A stretch of 64,000 nucleotides of DNA from Saururus chinensis (lineage: Eukaryota; Streptophyta; Magnoliopsida; Piperales; Saururaceae): positions 37,818,014-37,882,013 of the forward strand of contig CP141144.1 in NCBI GenBank assembly GCA_035235625.1, read 5' to 3'. The stretch's first letter is position 1. Every line of letters begins with the position of its first letter. Positions 59,601-64,000 of the stretch are shown piece by piece. The notes below the pieces were generated by a model, which searched no databases, was not told where the DNA came from, and saw only the letters and a program-made list of their open reading frames with translations. A program made the position numbers and the translations under genes.

Positions 59601-60521
59601 AAAGATTAACACACACTTTCACAAACACTTAGTTTTTTATATATTTCTATCGTATGTGAGTGTTAGAAACAAAATGAAAGAAAAGGGATAAAAAATCACA
59701 ATTTGTTTAAAAGCAATCCATCAATCTTGAACATGTAATTGATCGGTATTAAATAAAATTTGAGATTTTCTTGAGTGCCTTAAAACAATTGATTGTAACG
59801 TGGATCAATAGATCTTTAGGACTCTAGTAAGGTGAATAATTGATTGCAGCTTTGAATGGGCTAATCAGTTTAGGGTTTGAAATCAAACACTAAGGGGAAG
59901 GGGAATTATCGATCACACTATTCCATATTGACAAAAAATGGGTCATTTTGTAAGTAGTTTGTTTCGTAACAAAAGCAAAGACCCATACCGCTTAGTCTAT
60001 TATATAAGGAGTCTTAGGATATGAAATTAAAGAAAACGAAGATTTTTTTAGAGTAAAAAGTGAGAGGACTTGTACTAATTTCCTTTAAACACCTTTTAAG
60101 TAACTTTGAGATAATCAAATGGAGGATGATAGGGTTTGATTCAAAAATTCTTGAGTTGAGGTTTTGTTAAATACACAAACATATCATACTCACAAGTTGG
60201 AGGCTGAAGCAAATCAAGAAGAATGCTAATTAAAACTATAAAATAAGAAGAACAAGAGATTGTGCTAATGAAGAAGAAGATCAAGACAAAGCTTAAAAGC
60301 GCCAAGCTAGACTTTGGCGACAACAACTAGTGGAGATGACGGTTTGGTAAAATTATATCTTCTAAATCTTTAAACTTCACGGTGTATTGGTTAATAAGCC
60401 AAGGGTTAGTCCCAAAGTTTTTCCTTGTTTGGTTACCACATTAAAAATCTCCTATGTAATTTTTGTTAGTGTGTTTACTTTAAATTTTTGCACAAGTTGC
60501 AATTTATTCTATGTGTAGAAG

Positions 60522-60744
60522 GGAAGCGTTATTAATGCCCATCTATGACAGTGAACCCAGTGTAAGAAAACACATGGGAACCCTTCATTCATGAGATCGA
60601 TAGAACATACGCTAATACACATTAGCGATATAATACTAATGCTAATGTACACTACCTTGTGCTTCATCAACCTCAAATATCAAAGGGTCACATATATTCC
60701 TTGCGCTAGGTTCATTGTCAAAAAAGAGCAAAAAAAACTCTTCC
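60522..60744. mobile_element. MITE, about 223 bp, same family, with 9-bp target duplication
   Basis: GGAAGCGTTATTAATGCCC at the left and GAGCAAAAAAAACTCTTCC at the right are inverted. Flanks are GTGTAGAAG (60513-60521) and ATGTAGAAG (60745-60753), eight of nine identical. The related LTR segment at about 56020-56040 has no insertion at this point and serves as an empty site. A 9-bp duplication would suit a Mutator-type MITE. Confidence 0.7.
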
Positions 60745-61156
60745 ATGTAGAAGAGGCTACATTTTGTAGTTCTCTACACAGCATGTTTTAGACAATAAGT
60801 ATTGTGGTGCCCGCCATAGGTTGAAGGACATTAAACTTTTACACCATTGTCTAGAGCCATGCTGATTAGACTTTGAACAATTTAAACCGGAATATTGATC
60901 CAAACTGACCCAAAATGGGGAGATCATCTTCTTACTCCTCTTATCATCAATATTACTATAGTAAAGATTTTCTTCCTCTGGTTATCAAGATTACCATGGT
61001 AAAGATTTATGGGTTTTAATGCATCACCAGCAGATTCATGGGAGGCAATGTCCGGCCCCAAGCTTCACCACTCACGGAGATCACACTCTGGTTACCTTTC
61101 TTGCAAGATATGGTCACCATATCCATAAGATTTAAACAAAAAAGGCATGTATTTAT

Positions 61157-61712
61157 TAGGGCTGCACAAAAAACCCGGACCCGACCCGACTCAGGTGGAA
61201 CCGACCCAAAATTGACCGGGTTCGGGGCGGGTCGGGTACTATCTCGGGTCGGGTAGGGTTTGAAAAAAAAACCCGCATCCTTTTCGGGTCAAGTCGAGTT
61301 TAACAAAAAAAACCCGAGAACCCGACTCAACCCAACCCGACATTATACATCATTATATGAACCTTAATCTCATTACTCTAATTGCTTTGGATTGGGCATC
61401 ATAATGTGGTTAACTCAATATAAATTTCTAATATGCCTAATACAATAGTTATTAAGAAACAATAGTTTATTATAAGTAGCAATTCTTATTTTTTTATAAG
61501 CAAAAGGTTTAATAGTGTTATGTGATTGTAAATTTGTTATTTAAATTGTTAGGTTCAGTAGAAAATTAATTTGACCCGGGTTTTATTTCGGGTTCTCGGG
61601 TAGGGTCGGGTTTTTATCTCGGGTCGGGTCGGGTATAGGAATCTCGGGTTCTATCTCAGGTAAGGTCGGGTACTACATTACCCGATACTACCCTACCCGA
61701 GATGCAGCCCTA
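61157..61712. mobile_element. Non-autonomous hAT element, 556 bp, with GGGTCGGGT repeats
   Basis: Perfect 10-bp inverted ends TAGGGCTGCA and TGCAGCCCTA. The 8-bp flanks are GTATTTAT (61149-61156) and ATATTTAT (61713-61720), seven of eight identical. Both ends carry clustered ACCCGACCCG / CGGGTCGGGT motifs, and the middle is AT-rich. The ends match the large hAT element at 15676-32164, so it is probably a deletion derivative mobilised by that family. Confidence 0.85.
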
Positions 61713-62305
61713 ATATTTATACACCGAAAGACATTTTTGCTTTTTTTAAAATAAAACTTGAACCTTTGAAAAGTCAACGTCTAATAAGATGCCTTTTAGT
61801 AATCCAATTTAGGCAGTAGGGTAACATTGTAAAATTAGTCAAATGTCACAATTTTCTTACGAACAACTCCCACAGTCTCATACTAATTCTCTTATTTTAA
61901 AAAACACTTGTCCCATATTATCTGTCCTATTTCTTATTTTTCCTACCATAACGTGCTTATTCCCCTAGTAGGAGGAGCACGGATATTTAAGGCAAACAAG
62001 ACGCAGACAAATTTTATCTGTTATGTTGCCTAGAAAAGCTACATCTTTATGGTCTAAGTTACTTCTCATGTTCCATAAAATTTACACACTAAAGAGATAT
62101 GCATGCCCGATGAGATATGAAATTGGAGAATGTCAGTTAAAATGTTCCGTCTAAGAACTCAAAGACAATTGAACAGCAACTTACAATGGTAGTTCCACAT
62201 AATGAACTACATCTCTAGGGATGGGTATTTCACTCCCTAATTTTTCATCTATTGGCCCAATAATACAATGCTTTGGTATCGGAATAGGGTGGCCTTATAA
62301 TAAAG

Positions 62306-63037
62306 AGGACTTTAAAAATAGAGCGTGGCTATTTGAACCCTGTTTTTTTCCTATGTCCCCAAACAAAGGAAAAATTATATATTTTTTTACTTCTTTCCCC
62401 CTATCTCCCCCATTCCTTTTACCCATGCTCCCCCCAAAAATACTCCCCTCTATCTCCCCCATCTCTTCTCCTCCAGTGTCGGAGGCCGTCGGCACCAACT
62501 CGGGCAGCGGACGGCCAAATCCGGCCGTGACCAGCGCGCAGCCGCTAATCGTGGCCGGCTAGATCTGGCCGGCCGCAGCGGCCACAATCAGCATATGTCA
62601 CAGCCAGCCAGATTTGGCCGGCCACGGCCTGTGCGCAGTCACGGCCAGTGCGTGGCCACGGCCTGCACGCAGTCGCCGGCCGTAGTGGCTGTGACCAGCA
62701 CGCAGCTGCTGGTCGCGGCTAACTAGATATGGCCGGCCGCAGCCAGCATGCGTGGCTGCTGCCTATGAGCAGCCACGGCCAATATGCGAAGCCGCAGGAC
62801 GAGACCAGTGTCCCACAGCCGGCCACTATGCAGTAAGAAAACGATGCCCGCACCAAAGAAGAAGATATCGGCGCTAGAAAAGAAGAGGGAAGAGAAAGAA
62901 GAAAAATATGAAGAAAAAAATTAGATTAAAATAGGAGATGTAAGAGATTTTAATAAAAAAAATTAGGATAAATATCTAAAAAGAGATAGAGGGAAAAAAA
63001 CGGGGTTCAAATATCCACGTTCTTGAAAATACATCCT
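62306..63037. mobile_element. Foldback-type element of about 0.73 kb with GC-rich tandem core
   Basis: The left end (GTGGCTATTTGAACCCTG, then TTTTTTTCC) and the inverse of the right end (GTGGATATTTGAACCCCG, then TTTTTTTCC) form inverted repeats of about 45 bp. The core at 62480-62830 is very GC-rich and repeats GGCCGGCCGCAGC, CACGGCC and CAGTGCGTGG motifs in both orientations. No transposase was recognised. It could be a MULE-type MITE, but no clean target duplication was seen. Confidence 0.6.
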
Positions 63038-63211
63038 AATCTTTAAGCACTGTTTTCCTTTCCTGATACAACATCTTTAGGCTCTCATAACTTTCTCATT
63101 TCTCAAAACATACCAACTTACAGGAACAGCGGACAATTTAATAGACATGACTATTGACAAAAAATAAAAATAAAAATTCAAGCAGGGTAAATCAAATGAG
63201 TACGATCTTAC

Positions 63212-63334
63212 CTCCAAACACCAAACCCCAATCTCACCAGTAGACTGTAATTCCTCTAGAAACCCCCACCGAGAAGTTTTTCTATTTCTGTGAACTTCCA
63301 TGTATTCTTCTTTTGCCCTTCGTTCTCTCCCCAT
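63212..63334 (-). other. Candidate exon of copy B, ending in a conserved splice donor
   Basis: ATG at 63334 opens a 41-codon stretch (MGRERRAKEEYMEV...TGEIGVWCLE) up to GGAG|GTAAGATCG at 63212. The equivalent segment in copy A has the same donor but no comparable open frame, so coding here is doubtful. It may be a duplicated 5' UTR exon. Confidence 0.25.
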
Positions 63335-63340
63335 CCTCTC

Positions 63341-64000
63341 ATTTTATTTAAGAGGAGCTTCATAATCGTTTCTCCTCATTCAGAGTTTCCCCTCTCATTT
63401 ATCGAATCCCAGTAAGCATTATGCACCCAGAGGCACCCTCCATTTATTAAACAAAATGTGTTTCTCGTTAAGCATCAAAAAGGCTTTCAATCACCTTTCA
63501 ACTTTCACCGAACCTCCCTCTTACAAAACAAATGTCCTTTCGGCACGCAGAAAGCTTATCCTGACACAGACTGTTAGCGGGGGCCCTCGGGTTGGTGCGT
63601 GACGAACACAGCTCGTCCTTTCACTCTGTCAATCACACTTGCCCACCTTAACCTTTCAGCCTACCGATATCCAATGATGTGTGGCACACCTCCCTCCACG
63701 TTTCGGAATTGCCATCACACTACAACCGCATTATTATCGAGCAATCGTCTTCATGTCCTTTAGACCGCGTTAATAGTATGTTTAACCTATCCTCGGTGAT
63801 TAAACTCAACTTTGTCTTCATTGTCATTCTTGGTCTATATATTTATTATAATTAGGGTTAAAAATATAACTTATTTTATTATTATAATTATTTTTAAATA
63901 TTTATTTATAACCGTTTTATTAAGTAAATAATATAGGTATTTTTATAACTATTTTATCTAGCTACTAATAATCAGTTGATTAATGCGATTACTATTTTTT
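63341..64000. other. Right edge of the window, no gene recognised
   Basis: Contains a GC-richer patch at 63570-63720 (GTTAGCGGGGGCCCTCGG) and a very AT-rich end. Nothing was assigned. Confidence 0.4.

Larger units (their letters stand above)
55591..60830 (+). mobile_element. Decayed LTR retrotransposon (copia-like by its LTR and gag style)
   Basis: Direct repeats at about 55780-56110 and 60270-60830 share AGACTTTGGC, a TAAAAATCTCCTATGTAATT type stretch and a TGTTTTRGACAA motif, which look like the R-U5 part of an LTR. Between them lies a Lys/Glu-rich coiled-coil-like region (56690-57260) typical of some plant copia gag proteins, and a decayed coding stretch at 58084-58890 (SNTSHVIPLES, YATMIIGRCVG) that I cannot assign. 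No polymerase domains were recognised. It is old and broken by many changes. Boundaries are approximate, and two MITEs have inserted into it. Confidence 0.4.
60855..63340. repeat. Segmental duplication, copy B
   Basis: Corresponds to 50085-51480. It is longer because of a small hAT element (61157-61712), a foldback element (62306-63037) and about 110 bp of other unmatched sequence at 62195-62305. Without them the copies are about equal in length. Confidence 0.8.

Overview
The window looks like a stretch of a large, transposon-rich flowering-plant nuclear genome. The evidence is a plant BAHD acyltransferase gene with one very long intron, a Stowaway element with CTCCCTCCGT-type ends, CACTA, MULE and hAT transposons, and Ty1/copia and Ty3/gypsy fossils. 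Nothing prokaryotic is present: no operons, rRNA, tRNA or CRISPR array was found. The species cannot be named from the sequence.

Layout. 1-4472: the right part of a CACTA-like element, with a G-rich minisatellite, a GC-rich block, then about seven modules that alternate TTAGCGACG-type palindromes with CT tracts, ending in a CACTACAACAAAA-type terminus. 4473-9190: a copia fossil broken into by an LTR-like insertion. 9195-9460: a MULE transposase fragment. 9661-15669: AT-rich sequence without recognisable genes, holding a 270-290 bp triplicate. 15676-32164: a nested complex. A hAT element with the 8-bp duplication CTTATATA on both sides carries a MULE (15823-25494) in its 5' part and a solo LTR (27519-28937) inside its transposase gene. 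Taking both out leaves about 5.4 kb, a normal autonomous hAT size. The MULE holds two convergent genes, a plant-mobile-domain-like gene and a MURA-type transposase, as in MuDR.

32726-48587 (minus strand): the only convincing host gene, an HCT-like hydroxycinnamoyltransferase of 439 residues in two exons, intact from ATG to stop, with a 14.5-kb intron. The intron holds a second CACTA-like element in opposite orientation, a Ty3/gypsy fossil, a noncoding LTR element of LARD type and a trinucleotide repeat.

48588-64000: the HCT upstream region and beyond. A segment at 50085-51480 is duplicated at 60855-63340. The two copies share a conserved splice-donor-like site on the minus strand, and each carries its own later insertions: a 210-bp MITE in one, a small hAT and a foldback element in the other. 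Between them lie a Stowaway-type element, a probable solo LTR and a decayed LTR retrotransposon. Most transposon genes here are broken; the HCT-like gene is the one reading frame likely to be functional.
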